64,000 nt of DNA from Zygnema cylindricum (GCA_037447655.1 JBBHKE010002481.1:260184-324183), one strand, 5' to 3'. Counted from the first letter of the stretch, positions 1 through 10,387 are shown. The notes: generated by a model from the sequence alone, not told the origin. Numbers and translations: made by a program.

Positions 1-199
1 TGTCTTTCACATCTTGCCGATCCATTGAAAATTGTGAATGCATTATCCAATGAAAAACAACGACAAGTTAAATCTTTTCCTATACTTGCAAGATATGAAT
101 GTCAATACTAGTTAAACCTTTTCTAACACTTAAAAGATACGAAAGTCAATACTACTTAAATCTTTTCCTACACTTTAAAAGATAAGAATATTCTCTCAC

Positions 200-523
200 C
201 GGTGCCATATTGATGAGAGCCAGAGCTGCTGACACCTGGCAGATGTAAATAAGAACTCGCTCCAAAACTTGTGGTCCCCACAATGGAGCCACTTGAAATG
301 TGACACCTGGCAGTAAAAAAAAATGCGGGGATCGAAATCTTCGCGGTTGGAAGTTTGTCAAAGTTGCGGCAGAAGCGAGAGAAGTCACGTCTCCTCCAAA
401 AACAAGAAATTGTTCGTTAATATAATTGATTTCAGGAGTTCCCGTCGATGGTCCATTTTTTACGAAAGTTATTTTAAACAAAAATGCCCCAAATGGCAAA
501 ACTGGCTCAAAACATGTGGAATT
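200..523 (-). CDS. S2P exon, C-terminal membrane part
   Basis: 324 nt, 108 codons, phase 0 both ends; acceptor TTTCTCGCAG|AAT, donor CCG|GTGAGA. It encodes NSTCFEPVLPFGAFLFKITF, EQFLVFGGDVTSLASAATLT, then LERVLIYICQVSAALALINM-AP. In the family the next residues carry the LDG zinc ligand; that exon is outside the window. Positions 1-199 show no further exon that I can support. Confidence 0.85.
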
Positions 524-3500
524 CTGCGAGAAACAGCAGTCATACAAATATTACCTACGAATTTTAATATTACCTACAAACATTACCGACAAATGTCACC
601 GACAAATATCACCGACAAATATTACCGACAAATATCACCAACAAATATTACCGACAAATATTACCGACAAATATTACGGACAAATATAACGGACAAATAT
701 TACCTACAAATATTATATAAGCAGAAGTGTTACACAAAATCATGAACTTTTTCCACTATTCCCATTTCCTAAAGCAATCAAAAGACAGTGGAGGTGACGA
801 CAAAAAGGATTGGACTCACCTCTTCACAGAGAAAATACTTCCTTTTCTCAAAAGTTTGGGATAGATCTCCCAAGCTATCCCACCACTCTCCACAGTGCTC
901 TAATTCGACTATCTCTCGAGCCAGTAAGCATAATTCTTTTTCCTTATTTGACACAGGAAATAGCAATTTTTTCCCCATTTCTATCTTCTCAACCTTATGA
1001 ATCAAAGAACTCGAGCCGTTACCCCAATCTTGCTCCTCTAAAATAGGATAAGAACTATTTCCTTCCTCTCCAACTGTCACGTAGATGTCTCCTTCATCTT
1101 GCCCAAAATTCCTTTCATTAGTGCTATCTTCCATTGACCTCATTTCCCGAAAATGTAGCCTTTCCTCTGGACAACTTAAATCTTTCTTAGTCCAAAAGAG
1201 TCTCCTTCCTTCCTTTATTCCTGCTTCATCTTCTCTCCCTCTTCTCACACTCTGGTTCACATTTTCAACTTGCCCATTTCCAGAAAACCTATCCTGTCTT
1301 GACATTCCTCTCTCCCTCGGTTGAAACTGTCGAAAACCAATATCATTTTCGACCACATTTTCTAAATTGCCTTCAAAGTGTGAGCTCTTATTGGTCTGTT
1401 CCTCTTCGATAACCTTGTTAAGGACACAATATCCTTGTTTAGTCAACCACTGACCCTCAGAAAAAGTTAAAGGATCCCCACTCTTTCCTCTTTCCTTAGT
1501 CGATTGGTCATATTTTGTAGTAAGAAAGGAAGCCCAGGAATTTGTTTTACTTAAAAGGTTGTGCCAGGAATTTCTTTCAATCATTGGATAACCATTGACC
1601 ACTGTTATAACATCTTTAGGGTTAATGTGACCAATAAGAGGAGAAAACTGAGGTATAGATGTCACCTGAGAGAAAAAACCCAACAGGTGAAAATAGAGAG
1701 AGAGACAAATAAGGTGTAAAAAAACGAGTCTAAGCCTCAAAACCAGCAAAGATAGTTGCAAATCGTCGACGAAAAAGTCAAGTGGTACAAATACAAAAAA
1801 CCAAAACAATATCCGTATCGTTCCTTCCCACAACATATATACACTAAATTGAGTACCAAAAAAGTACCAATTTTGCTCCTTCCCACAATACAGAAAACAA
1901 TAATATAAACATAACTGGAAAAACCATAGAAGAAAACAATGGAGACGGGACTTATACGTAGAGGGCGAAAAATGGAAAGGAATAAGTTACCACAAGTCCA
2001 CTATTTGAGGAGTAGAAAGGGAAGAGGAGCCATGGAAGAAGGTTCAAAGCGGAAATGGTTATGAGACACAACTGCAAAACAGTTTCTACCAGTTAGAGGG
2101 ACAAACGGTTTCTATTAGTCAAGTTTCTATTCAGTAAAGTTAGTTCAGTTCAGTAATAATGAAGCGCTTTCACATAATCTCCACCACACTGGAAGTATCA
2201 CAAATACCCAAAAAAAAAAATGTCACAGAAAGAACCGTGACTTTTTTGTGTAGGAAATATTCACGAGGTTAAGATAGAGGAGCATAGAAATCGATAATTA
2301 TCGAGATAGAAAACAAAAGTGGGTAAAGGGAAATAATAATTAACAACAGATAAATAGTACGACGGAAAACAATGATGATAAAATGTTTTTTGACCGTACC
2401 ACAATATACACCAGTAAACTACACCTTGAGTGCCCACCACAAGGAGGAAGAAAAAACAAATACTAATGAAAGAAATACTAATGAAAAACACAGACATTGT
2501 CCAACGGAAAACAAAGATGATAAAGATATTAACGGAAAACAAAGATGATAAAGATATTTATGGAAAACAAAGATGATAAAGATATTTATGGAAAACAAAG
2601 ATGATAAAGATATTTATGGAAAATAAAGACGATAAAGATATTTTTTTGGCCGTACCACTACATTATGCCACACACCGGCACAGTAGACCTTGAGTGCCCT
2701 CCAAGAAGGAAGAAGAGCCATGGCCGCCGAATTCAATTCCACAAGGGCCCCGGGAATAACAACCATCACAAACATGGCTACCTTTTCCGTGCGAACTCCT
2801 TCACTGCAAGAACGAAATCAATATCCTTTATGAGATTATTAGCGTTGTTTTAAACAAACATTCTTTATGCAGTTAGTAACGTTCTCACAACCAATTTTCT
2901 TTTGTGATTCTTAAAGTTCTCATAAACAACAATTCTTAATGAGATTTTAGCGTTCTTATAAACAACATTAGTTATGGGAGTTTTCATGTTCTTATAAACA
3001 AAATTCTTTATGAGATTCTTGACGTTTTTTTAAACAGCATTCTTAATGAAACCACCTCATATAACATGTCGTTATCATCCACGTCAAGCTCACGAATAAC
3101 TTAATCCCGAGACAAGAACCTCCATAACTAACAATCAACGTAAACTTCCTATATGTATTGCACCTTCCCCTCGACCAGAACTCCAGAAAACTCACAACAA
3201 TACCTTTCAAACCCTAAAAAAACCTAAAAAACCCTAAAAGACACAGGACAATGGGTGCCACCTGGCAGCGGCAACTGCATGTCCTGCCTCGTGCACCGCC
3301 ACGCTGACAGCTGTCCCAAAGCAGAGGAAACCGAGCTGGCTCCATGGGAGATTGACACCTGGCACCTGTGAGCCCCGCCGTAGAAGCTGAGGTGCAAAAA
3401 CTTTTCCCGAAAAACTTTCCCCGAATAACTTTAGACCGGCTAGTCATGAGGATCGTGGGAAGAGGGTCTGCGTGGAAAAAACATAAGGGATCTGAAGAGA

Positions 3501-6500
3501 TAAGGAGGGATGGAAACCAAAATCCATATTTCTATTTATGTGTTGCAAGGTGGTTGCTAAGACAAGGAATGACCTGATATAAATGACAAAAAAAAAGGGC
3601 AAAATCAAAAGTTTGTGATAAAGTTAACCCGAATCCTGACTGAGAATAGGCTTGACCTCCGCAAGTGATGGGATTTTATGCTCGGAAACAAAATAGTTTA
3701 TAAACAAAAGAATGCCGCTTAAATAAAATAACACCGAAACCAAAAAAAAACGCCCTATATTGACAATCTTATGTCCACAAGAGCATAAATGATGAATAGC
3801 TATACCGGTGATCCCTCTTAGTCTTCATTAAAACTCTTGTATTCAACAGCAAAAAAGTCATTCTATGCAATTGAAAGATGGAACTACACTTCTCATTGTA
3901 ATTAGTCTTAATAACACTAATTCGGTCGCGACTTTCTTTGGCTGAAAATCATACATGTGTTAATAACATTATTTAGGAGAGTGGACCACAATTCGCCATG
4001 TCTCCCTACACTAATTTAGTATTCTGCGTTCTATTTCCGCATTTAAACTAATAATTCCTTTTCAGTACTAGCAATAGGCAGTATACTGTCATGCCCATCC
4101 CCTCGGACTCAGAATCGATTCAATTTTTTATTCTGGATTCGATAAAAATTGAACTTTTTCTGCGTAACATTTATAGGATTCCAACTGGAAAAGAAAATGA
4201 ACTCACTTGTGAACAGGCGTTATAGGTTTTTTTTTTTTTTTTGTGAGTAGGTTACATCCTGACCATTCGCGACACATGCAAAATTATTTTGTATATTTGA
4301 CCTTTTCTTCGTTTCTATTTCTCGGACCTGAACCTTTTTACTCGGGAAACTAATATTATATCCGTCGTACTTGTCCAATCCCCTGTATTCAGCTGAAGGT
4401 GGTGGGCATTCCCATATCACTTTTCTTAAAAAAAAAAAAAAAGGAAAAAAAAAGTACCACCATAATACAATATTGGTACTACAATCGTAACACAGTGTTG
4501 ACTTACAGTTGACTTTTGTATTAACACTAATAATGATCAGCAGTGTGATATTTTTAGTGAGAAAGGTTTATATACACATACCACCGGAGTAATTATCCGT
4601 CGAGGGTGATAAGATTCCTGGTGACCGGAGGTTCCAGCCTTTAAAAAATGGGGTTTAAGTCCGACGGATAGATCCCAAACCAAAACCTGGACACATTCAG
4701 TTCTATTTAAATTAAAACAAGTTCAAATCCCAATTCCACCCATTTTCAAACAAGATTTTCTTTCGAAACAAAGCGTTTTTGTAGTGGTTTCTTATTGAAG
4801 GAGCGGTCTAAATTTCTAGAAGCTGTTTCAATGGTCATAAACTTACAAAATAAAAACAAAACTCACGTACTCTCGTACAAAACTTCTCTTTATACATCAT
4901 AAGAGAGACTTTTAAAAATTAAGGGAAGGAAAAAAAAACACAAGATTCACCTCACCAGTATGGCTGTCATCATGCCCAAAACTCCAAAAATGGCACCAAA
5001 ACTGAACCAAATACGGAAAAATCTGACATCCAAAAGAAAAGCCTCAAAAAAAAAAATTGCGCAGTGCAGTAAGTAAACTCAGAAAATCCCAAAAAAATAG
5101 AACAAGTGCCCCTTATACACGAAAGAGGACGACTATTGAGTTCTTTAATGTGGACAAAAAAATGGTCATTTTGGCATTTTCTCCGTTAACCTTACAGCGT
5201 CTTTCTCGTTTTAACACTGTAAAAACTAGTGTTGGGTATCGGGTAAATTCATATCGCGATAATTGCGATATTCGATATATCGAATATCGATCGAGCAGAT
5301 TCCTCGATATATCGTACCGGGACCAACATAAATTATCGCGATATATATCGCAAAAAAATGGGTGTCCGTACAGTCATAGTACGGAAAATCGTACGGATAT
5401 TTACCCCCCCCCCCCCCACCCACTGAGCGGGGGGGGGGGGGGGGGGGGATTTTGAAAAAAAAAATGAAATTTTTATTTTTTTAATGGCTCGTTATATCGG
5501 CGATACGATATATCGGCGATATATCGCGATAATTTGGTTTTCGATATATCGAAGCGATATATCGATTATCGGGTACCTGAAATTCGATATATATCGAATA
5601 TCGGCAAAGGGTCCTCGATACCCAACACTAGTAAAAACCCTAAAAAAACCTAAAAAACCCTAAAAAACCGTTTCTTGAATGGTTGCAGTGTTGATTATTT
5701 AATCTACATACATATTCTAAATGTCTTTGACTTAGCTTTTGAATATATACACATTTATTTATATGCATGTATATATATAAATATACACATTTATTTATAT
5801 GCATATATATGATATATATATATACAAAAACACACACACACACATATAAAAATAAACGTGTATATTAAAGATCATTTTTGACGCTAATTTGTGAAATATT
5901 TTTTCAATACTTCAAATGTTGGCTTGCGCTAGAATGATAATTGCCCGTAATCAATAAATGTGAATAAATAAATAAATAAAAATGACATGTGCATACATAA
6001 TATAAATAAATTGAGTTATATCTTTCAAACAAGACCAATAAATCTAAAATATCCCCGACGACATGTAATTAGGGCTTGTTGAAAAATGGCCCCAAAAATG
6101 GGCATAACACAAAGCTGCTTGGCACCATAAAACACAACAAACCATAAACATTTTTTTTTTTTTTGTTGCTATGAATAAAATTTGGTTAACACATCGTACC
6201 ATTTTAAAAAATTCTCTAGAATTTTATAATTTTTATAACCGTAGAAGTGGAAAGATTCCAACAACAAATCAAGAGCCACAAATTATTATGATTTTTAAGG
6301 GTTTCTCAAATGAACAACATTTCCTCACTCAGTGATGATGATGTTGAAAACTTGAAAAATAAAAAAAACAAACACGAACAAAACTTTGTCACCGCCATAT
6401 TATATTGTTTGAAATTTTAAATTGACACCTTGTTGGCACTCTTGTTGACTAATTCCATAAAAAGAACAATAAAAGAACATAATTTTCATAGAATGGCTCA

Positions 6501-6863
6501 ACAATGCATAGAAAATCTCCATACAAATCACCATCCATTAGCTTTTATGAACCTCTTGTTAACCACACAACCTTCACATTCACAAATCCACAACTAAGTT
6601 TAGAATTTTTTAGGGTTTTTTAGAATTTTAGAAATTTTTAGAGTTTTTTAGGTGAATTAGGTTAAACGCATGATTTCCTACCTCCGATACCGACGGCCGA
6701 ACGAGAAAAGGAAATCATTGAAAACGTTTGTCTCCAGGGAAAAAAACAAATAGTGCAAACAGCCATGGCTACGAGTAGGATCAGGATTCCTCCTCCGAGA
6801 GTGTAGCGGAAGCGGCGGCGTGACAGGATGTCGACGCGTGCGAAACCTGCCAGCTGTCACCAT
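200..6863 (-). CDS. Site-2 protease (S2P, M50 family) gene, 3' end off window
   Basis: Intramembrane zinc protease that cleaves membrane-anchored transcription factors in the Golgi/ER. Exons in order: 6863-6682, 5022-4956, 4686-4582, 3365-3262, 2803-2656, (one short exon not placed), 1665-820, 523-200, then off the left edge. All placed junctions are GT-AG and the phases match (2, 0, 0, 2, 0, ?, 0, 0). The order of parts is that of plant S2P: a basic N-terminus ending FGRRYR, a first membrane segment, the HEAGH zinc motif, SEG + VIPGALVEF + YCAGVWHN, a PDZ-like segment, a Cys-rich luminal part and ALALINMAP. The LDG zinc ligand expected next lies beyond position 1. Odd: the PDZ exon is long (282 codons) because a polar, charged stretch of roughly 190 residues separates GYCVLNKVIEEE from the CLLAREIVELEHCG motif. 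Family recognition is from remembered motifs; confidence in the family is high, in complete gene structure moderate. Confidence 0.85.
546..716 (+). repeat. 13-bp minisatellite filling an S2P intron
   Basis: About 12 copies of a 13-bp unit, typically ATTACCGACAAAT, with variants (ATCACCGACAAAT, ATTACCTACAAAT). It makes up over half of the 296-nt intron between the last two S2P exons. Confidence 0.9.
820..1665 (-). CDS. S2P exon with PDZ-like segment and luminal insertion
   Basis: 846 nt, 282 codons, phase 0 both ends. The acceptor TTTTTTCTCTCAG|GTG follows a pyrimidine tract and the donor is GAAGAG|GTGAGT. It begins VTSIPQFSPLIGHINPKDVI, the PDZ-like segment found after the catalytic part of S2P, then GYCVLNKVIEEE. 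A long polar region follows, then CLLAREIVELEHCGEWW. The open frame extends past both splice sites (778-1836), but these extensions are pyrimidine-tract or intron sequence. Confidence 0.8.
2340..2650 (+). repeat. ~30-bp tandem repeat plus decayed exon duplication
   Basis: From about 2508 to 2645 a 30-bp unit (GGAAAACAAAGATGATAAAG core, then ATATTTAT) repeats about 4.5 times; degenerate copies start near 2340. Positions 2391-2449 resemble 2648-2713, the 3' end of S2P exon 5 with its donor region, so the repeat array lies between a functional exon end and a decayed copy of it. Confidence 0.75.
2656..2803 (-). CDS. S2P exon 5
   Basis: 148 nt after acceptor TTCTTGCAG|T, ending GTG|GTACGG. It encodes SEGVRTEKVAMFVMVVIPGA, then LPSWRALKVYCAGVWHNVV. 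The FPGALV-like and YCAG.WHN motifs are family hallmarks. The next exon, expected to carry a membrane helix before VTSIPQ, was not located between 1666 and 2655. A decayed partial copy of this exon's 3' end lies in the following intron (2391-2449). Confidence 0.85.
3262..3365 (-). CDS. S2P exon 4, catalytic HExxH
   Basis: 104 nt. The acceptor is GCTCACAG|GTG and the donor GCCAG|GTGGCA. It encodes VPGVNLPWSQLGF, a hydrophobic helix and VSVAVHEAGHAVAAA; HEAGH is the zinc-binding motif with the general-base Glu (about residues 143-147). The last two bases (AG) join the T opening exon 5 to make Ser, giving AAASEG. The exon is visibly GC-richer than its introns. Confidence 0.9.
4582..4686 (-). CDS. 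S2P exon 3
   Basis: 105 nt, 35 codons, phase 0 at both ends, acceptor TGTCCAG|GTT, donor GTG|GTATGT. It begins VLVWDLSVGL and ends IITPV, which joins directly to VPGVNLPW of the next exon as expected for the loop before the catalytic helix. Confidence 0.75.
4956..5022 (-). CDS. S2P exon 2 (first membrane segment)
   Basis: 67 nt. The acceptor is GATGTCAG|A and the donor CTG|GTGAGG. It completes an Arg codon from exon 1 and encodes FFRIWFSFGAIFGVLGMMTA, a hydrophobic membrane helix. Phase 2 in, phase 0 out. Confidence 0.8.
5227..5630. mobile_element. Palindromic TA-flanked MITE, copy G1
   Basis: The termini are GTGTTGGGTATCG and its complement, flanked by TA on each side. The interior is dense in CGATATATCG-type palindromes. 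The centre has a C tract (about 5403-5417), a short spacer with ACTGAGC, and a G tract (about 5430-5449), which can fold together. No coding capacity. It sits in S2P intron 1. Relatives: 9283-9698, 47998-48334 and the diverged 16185-16944. Confidence 0.85.
5740..5860 (+). repeat. AT-rich duplication and (AC)n microsatellite
   Basis: A unit of about 38 bp (ATATACACATTTATTTATAT core) occurs twice in tandem, followed by alternating TA and an ACACAC run ending near 5845. It lies inside S2P intron 1. Confidence 0.75.
6682..6863 (-). CDS. S2P exon 1 (start exon)
   Basis: Sixty codons plus two bases. The start is the ATG at 6863; the frame is open slightly upstream but without another ATG. The peptide is Arg-rich, then has NVFNDFLFSFGRRYR, which resembles the plant S2P N-terminus. 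The donor is AG|GTAGGA. The region upstream (6864-7140) carries TAGGGTTTTTAGGGTTTGAG at about 6913, a telobox-like motif. Confidence 0.75.
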
Positions 6864-7143
6864 TGCCAAGACAGGTTTGTAAATGCAGAAGCAATTATCA
6901 TTCGTACTTCGTAGGGTTTTTAGGGTTTGAGAAAGTGAGAAACAATTGGAAACGCTGTATCATGTAGCGCCGTACGGTATGCGTCCTACAGGGGAAAAAA
7001 TTCCGTATAGTACGCGTACTATACGGGGATACAATATATAGCGTTTCCACTTTCCACTCGTTTTTCGCACGTTACCGCAATAAGGGTGACGGGCAATGTT
7101 CCATTCAAACTTTCAAAGTTACAATTCAAGGCGTTGCGACCAG

Positions 7144-7364
7144 TACACCGTGTATCGCTATTAGGGTTAAGATTTTTTTCGTCACTTAAAACATCATTTC
7201 TCCGTACACACTTGTCCGATTTTCGTATGGAGACCGACGATGGGAAGGTGAGAACCTCGAAATTCAATTGCAACCGTCAGATCTATAGTCGGACAAATGT
7301 GTACGGAGAAAAGACGTTTTAACTGGCGAAGAAAACATCAACACTAATAGCGATACGCGGTGTA
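7144..7364. mobile_element. Foldback MITE, class D copy 1
   Basis: 221 bp between TA dinucleotides. The ends are CACCGTGTATCGCTATTAG and the complement of CACCGCGTATCGCTATTAG. Almost the whole length is an imperfect inverted repeat (for example CTCCGTACACACTTGTCCGA near 7200 mirrored near 7290-7315). It lies between the S2P start and the U6 promoter. Similar copies: about 9968-10182 and 39886-40090. Confidence 0.85.
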
Positions 7365-7488
7365 CTGTAGACGGAGATTGAATCACCGCGATCTTGCCAC
7401 TGCATCGCGATTCGGGAAAAAAATCGATTCTCGTTATCATTTGACCATAAAAATGTCTCGACGGAATCGAAGAGTTTAAACTTTTGAA

Positions 7489-7530
7489 AACCCACAATTA
7501 AATATGCACATTTGAACAATGTTATAATTA
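7489..7530 (+). promoter_or_regulatory. U6 Pol III promoter: USE-like box and TATA
   Basis: AACCCACAATTA at 7489-7500 resembles the plant upstream sequence element (core CCCACA), and TTATAATT at 7523-7530 is a TATA-like box. Their spacing of about 24 bp, and the TATA about 25-30 bp before the RNA start, match the plant Pol III snRNA arrangement. Confidence 0.65.
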
Positions 7531-7553
7531 CTAATTATTTACACATATATTCG

Positions 7554-7570
7554 TCCTTCGGGACATCCGT

Positions 7571-7602
<32 letters not shown>

Positions 7603-7656
7603 GGCCCCTGCGCAAGGATGACACGCACAAATCGAGAAATGGTCCAAATTTTTTTG
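7554..7656 (+). ncRNA. U6: U6 spliceosomal snRNA
   Basis: Near-perfect match to plant U6: the 5' stem GTCCTTCGGGACATCC, the ACAGAGAAGATTAGCA core, the CCCCTGCGCAAGGATGACACG region and the 3' part ending GGTCCAAAT. A T-run (7650-7656) serves as a Pol III terminator. The 5' hairpin is shortened by one base pair relative to the usual GTCCCTTCGGGGAC, with complementarity kept. The promoter elements are in place, so it is probably functional. Confidence 0.96.
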
Positions 7657-7744
7657 AAGATACTTTACCCCGACAAAGCATGCACGGACTTTTTAACGGA
7701 GACTTTCCTAAAGTTAAAACCGTACTCTGACAGGGTTTTAATAT

Positions 7745-8007
7745 GGGAATTGATCACGGCAGTGACTCTTTTGGTTGCGCACAGTCACTTACGTCACCTT
7801 GTCAAAGATTGTACGTTTTAAGTACACATTGGTACGTGAAAAGACCGGTCAATTAGTTGAACAGCTTTGACTTTGACTGATTGACCGTCAAATCTAAACT
7901 CAAAGGTACTTTACTTGTACCAATGTGTACTTAAAACGTACAATCCTTGACAAGGTGACGTAAGTGATTGTGCGCAACCAAAAGAGTCACTGCCGTGATC
8001 CGTTCCC
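7745..8007. mobile_element. Short foldback element (FB family)
   Basis: Arms of about 95 bp are inverted around an 80-bp centre: GGGAATTGATCACGGCAGTG at 7745 is mirrored by CACTGCCGTGATCCGTTCCC ending 8007. Inner parts (TTGACCGTCAAATCTAAACT, then GTACAAT..TTGACAA) match the arms of the larger foldback at 31393-33585, so this is a miniature of that family. No coding capacity. Confidence 0.8.
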
Positions 8008-8118
8008 TTAAATATTTACGCTAATTGCCCTAACGGATTATCAATTTCACAACAGGAACGGACAAAGTCTCTTACAACGAGGCAAAACAGCCAACGGATT
8101 TCCGCTCTTCAGATTTTT

Positions 8119-8297
8119 TGTAATTTCGTTCTGTTATCGTACGAATAGTCGCACTAAATGTCAACTTTTTATAGATTCGCACGCTTTACATTATAGTGCT
8201 CCCTAAACTGATTCCGTAATTTCGTCCTTGATATTGTACGGATAGCTGCACTAAATGTCAATTTTTAAAATATTCGCACGCTTTCCATTACAATGCG
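8119..8297 (+). repeat. ~97-bp tandem duplication
   Basis: A block at 8119-8200 (GTAATTTCGTTCTGTTATCG through CGCACGCTTTACATTATAGT) is repeated at 8216-8297 with about 15 percent changes. Two shorter CTGCACTAAA units follow. Confidence 0.8.
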
Positions 8298-8481
8298 CAG
8301 TAAACTGCACTAAACTGCACTAAAAATTAATAAATTCACATACATTACATTCGTAATACCAGTATCACTTCTTCTCCATTCCACACTAAATTTACTGCAA
8401 CACCAAACTTCATTTCCTCTCCCCCCTCTCTCCTCTCTCTCTCTCTCCTCTCCCCCCGCTCTATGCCCTCCACTCACCGAC

Positions 8482-8672
8482 TGCCACGTGGCACATCCTC
8501 AAGCTATTTCTCTTCTCTCCTGCCACGTGTCAGATCCACCGACATGGACCACCTCCCCGACATCCCATGCGGCGTCCCGTGGCTCGGCCGATCCAACGCC
8601 CGCCACGCGTCAGAAAAAGACAAACCTTTTTTGTCTTATCTGTCACATTACCTCTTCCCTTGCCACCTGGCA
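8482..8672 (+). promoter_or_regulatory. Cluster of four G-box/ABRE-like sites
   Basis: TGCCACGTGGCA (8482-8493, a perfect palindrome), TGCCACGTGTCA (8521-8532), CGCCACGCGTCA (8601-8612) and TGCCACCTGGCA (8661-8672). The first two match the bZIP G-box/ABRE core; the others are one or two bases off. They sit in a pyrimidine-rich GC island that stops at the assembly gap. Which gene they serve is unknown; a plus-strand transcript into the gap is possible. Confidence 0.5.
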
Positions 8673-8944
8673 CTCACTCTCCTCCTCCTCTTCCTCCTCC
8701 TCTTTTCTTACACCTCCTCCGACCACTCGCCGGCGAATCCGAAGCTTCCAGAAATTGCGGCGCGAAATGCGGCGGAAATTGCGGCGCAAATTGTGGCAGA
8801 TAATGCGGCGCAATTAGTGCGAATGAAATTTAGTGCGAATAAGGAGGTGGACGCGAGGCAGGACGAGAGGGGGTGGATGGTGGACCCCATAGGGGCAGCA
8901 AGGAAGGCGGGACTAGTAGGTAGGGGGGGAGGGAGGGAGAGGGA

Positions 8945-8954
8945 NNNNNNNNNN
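8945..8954. other. Assembly gap (10 N)
   Basis: Ten N bases separate a GC-rich island (8400-8944) from AT-rich sequence with a different character. The true gap size is unknown. Positions 8751-8815 just before it carry an imperfect short tandem repeat of GAAATTGCGGCGC-like units. Confidence 0.95.
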
Positions 8955-9282
8955 TTCAAACATCGTATAACATTATGTACAAACTCAAACATTGGATTTG
9001 ACACACCAAAGGGACAGAGTGCGACCTGTGTACTGAGGGAAACCACACAGTTTAGGTTACAAACTCAAACATGTATTACAATATGCTACAAACTTCTGTT
9101 TAACTTTGCTGTTTTTGCTAAACGGTCAGTTACCGACTTCCCTTTAGTCAAATCTCATAAAGAAACAGTGCATGAGCCAAAAGTATGGAGAAAAGGCAAT
9201 AAATCAAGAAGCCGATTGAATGTGCGAAAGCCTTCAAAGGATTGTATGATAACTTATATATCATATTGTGAGTGCACCCCAC

Positions 9283-9483
9283 TAATGTTGGGTATCGGGT
9301 AAAATCATATCGCGATAATCACGATAATCGATATATCAATTATCGATCGGTCAGAGGCCTCGATGCATCGTACCGGGACCAACATAAATTATCGCGATAT
9401 ATTTGGTAAATGGTGGGTGTCCGTACAGATTTCGTACAGAAAATGGTACGGAAAGTCGTACGAAAAATGGTACGAAACCCCCC

Positions 9484-9516
<33 letters not shown>

Positions 9517-9698
9517 CTGAGCGCGCGTCACGGGGGGGGGGAGGCTTCGGGAAAAAAAAATTGGAAAAAAAAAATAAAAAAAATATGTATATATCGCAGA
9601 AATATCGCGATATGTAGCTTCTCGATATATCGATTATCGGGTACCTAAAATTCGGTACATATCGAATATCGGCAAGTGGTCCTCGATACCCAACACTA
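9283..9698. mobile_element. Palindromic TA-flanked MITE, copy G2
   Basis: Same termini as the copy at 5227 (TGTTGGGTATCGGG, complement at the right end, TA both sides) and the same CGATATATCG-rich interior. The central hairpin has about 28 C (9486-9513) and about 10 G (9532-9541) around an ACTGAGCGCGCG spacer. Confidence 0.85.
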
Positions 9699-9967
9699 GA
9701 TAATTATATATATATTAGCGTTGCATCGCGATAAAAATCGAAAACAATACATTGCGAATTTGATAAATAACATCATCGACCAGCTAAACCGACCAATAAG
9801 TGCACGAAACCTTGTACATAATAAGTTAGTACGCAAAAATTCTTGAGCAAAAACTTTTTTGGAGTTAAAACTGCGTACAAATAAATATTTGGGTATAAAG
9901 TCTAGGACTTGATATGGGTAAATTCTTTCCTACGACCCTAAGAGAGATCGACAATATACAGTACAGG

Positions 9968-10182
9968 GCCACGTGTATCGCTATTAGTGTTAGTGGTTTT
10001 GTTGTCACTTACATCATATTTTCTCCGTGCACACTTGCTGGATTATTAATCAACAGTTGCTATGGAAAGATGAGAATTTTACCTTCCTATTGGCTGTCTT
10101 CAAACGGAAATCTAACGAGTGTGCACAGAGAAGGTAAAGGAAAACATCAACGAATAGCATTACACGGAGTAGCGTACCGTAC
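9968..10182. mobile_element. Class D MITE, diverged copy
   Basis: Ends GTGTATCGCTATTAGTGTTA and GAATAGCATTACACGGAGTA match the termini of 7144-7364, and internal TTTTCTCCGTGCACACTTG matches its arm. Boundaries are approximate because the outer bases have decayed. Confidence 0.7.
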
Positions 10183-10387
10183 CGAGGAAACGTTTCAGCC
10201 TCGATGGCTTCAGAAACAAAACGTACAAATTGGACGCGAACAAATGTGCGAGTACTGATATATCACGATATTGTTTTCGATATAGTGCGATGGTGATGAT
10301 AGCACCTGTTGGCTCAATATATTGACTATCGAGGCCCTTCAAAAAAGTACATATTGATTATCAGCAAAAAGTGTCCAATGCAGCACT

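Noticed and set aside
152-547. 131-aa minus frame taken as one ORF
   Set aside because: Only 200-523 is exon; the ends run into intron sequence past clear splice sites.
546-716. Regularly spaced short repeats resembling a CRISPR array
   Set aside because: The 13-bp units are contiguous with no unique spacers, inside a eukaryotic intron.
8463-9302. 279-aa open frame across the N gap
   Set aside because: It runs through ten Ns of unknown true length and joins two compositionally different sequences.
9480-9541. C and G homopolymers as telomeric or quadruplex-forming array
   Set aside because: They are the centre of a MITE whose relative has a compact stem at the same place; a hairpin explanation fits better.
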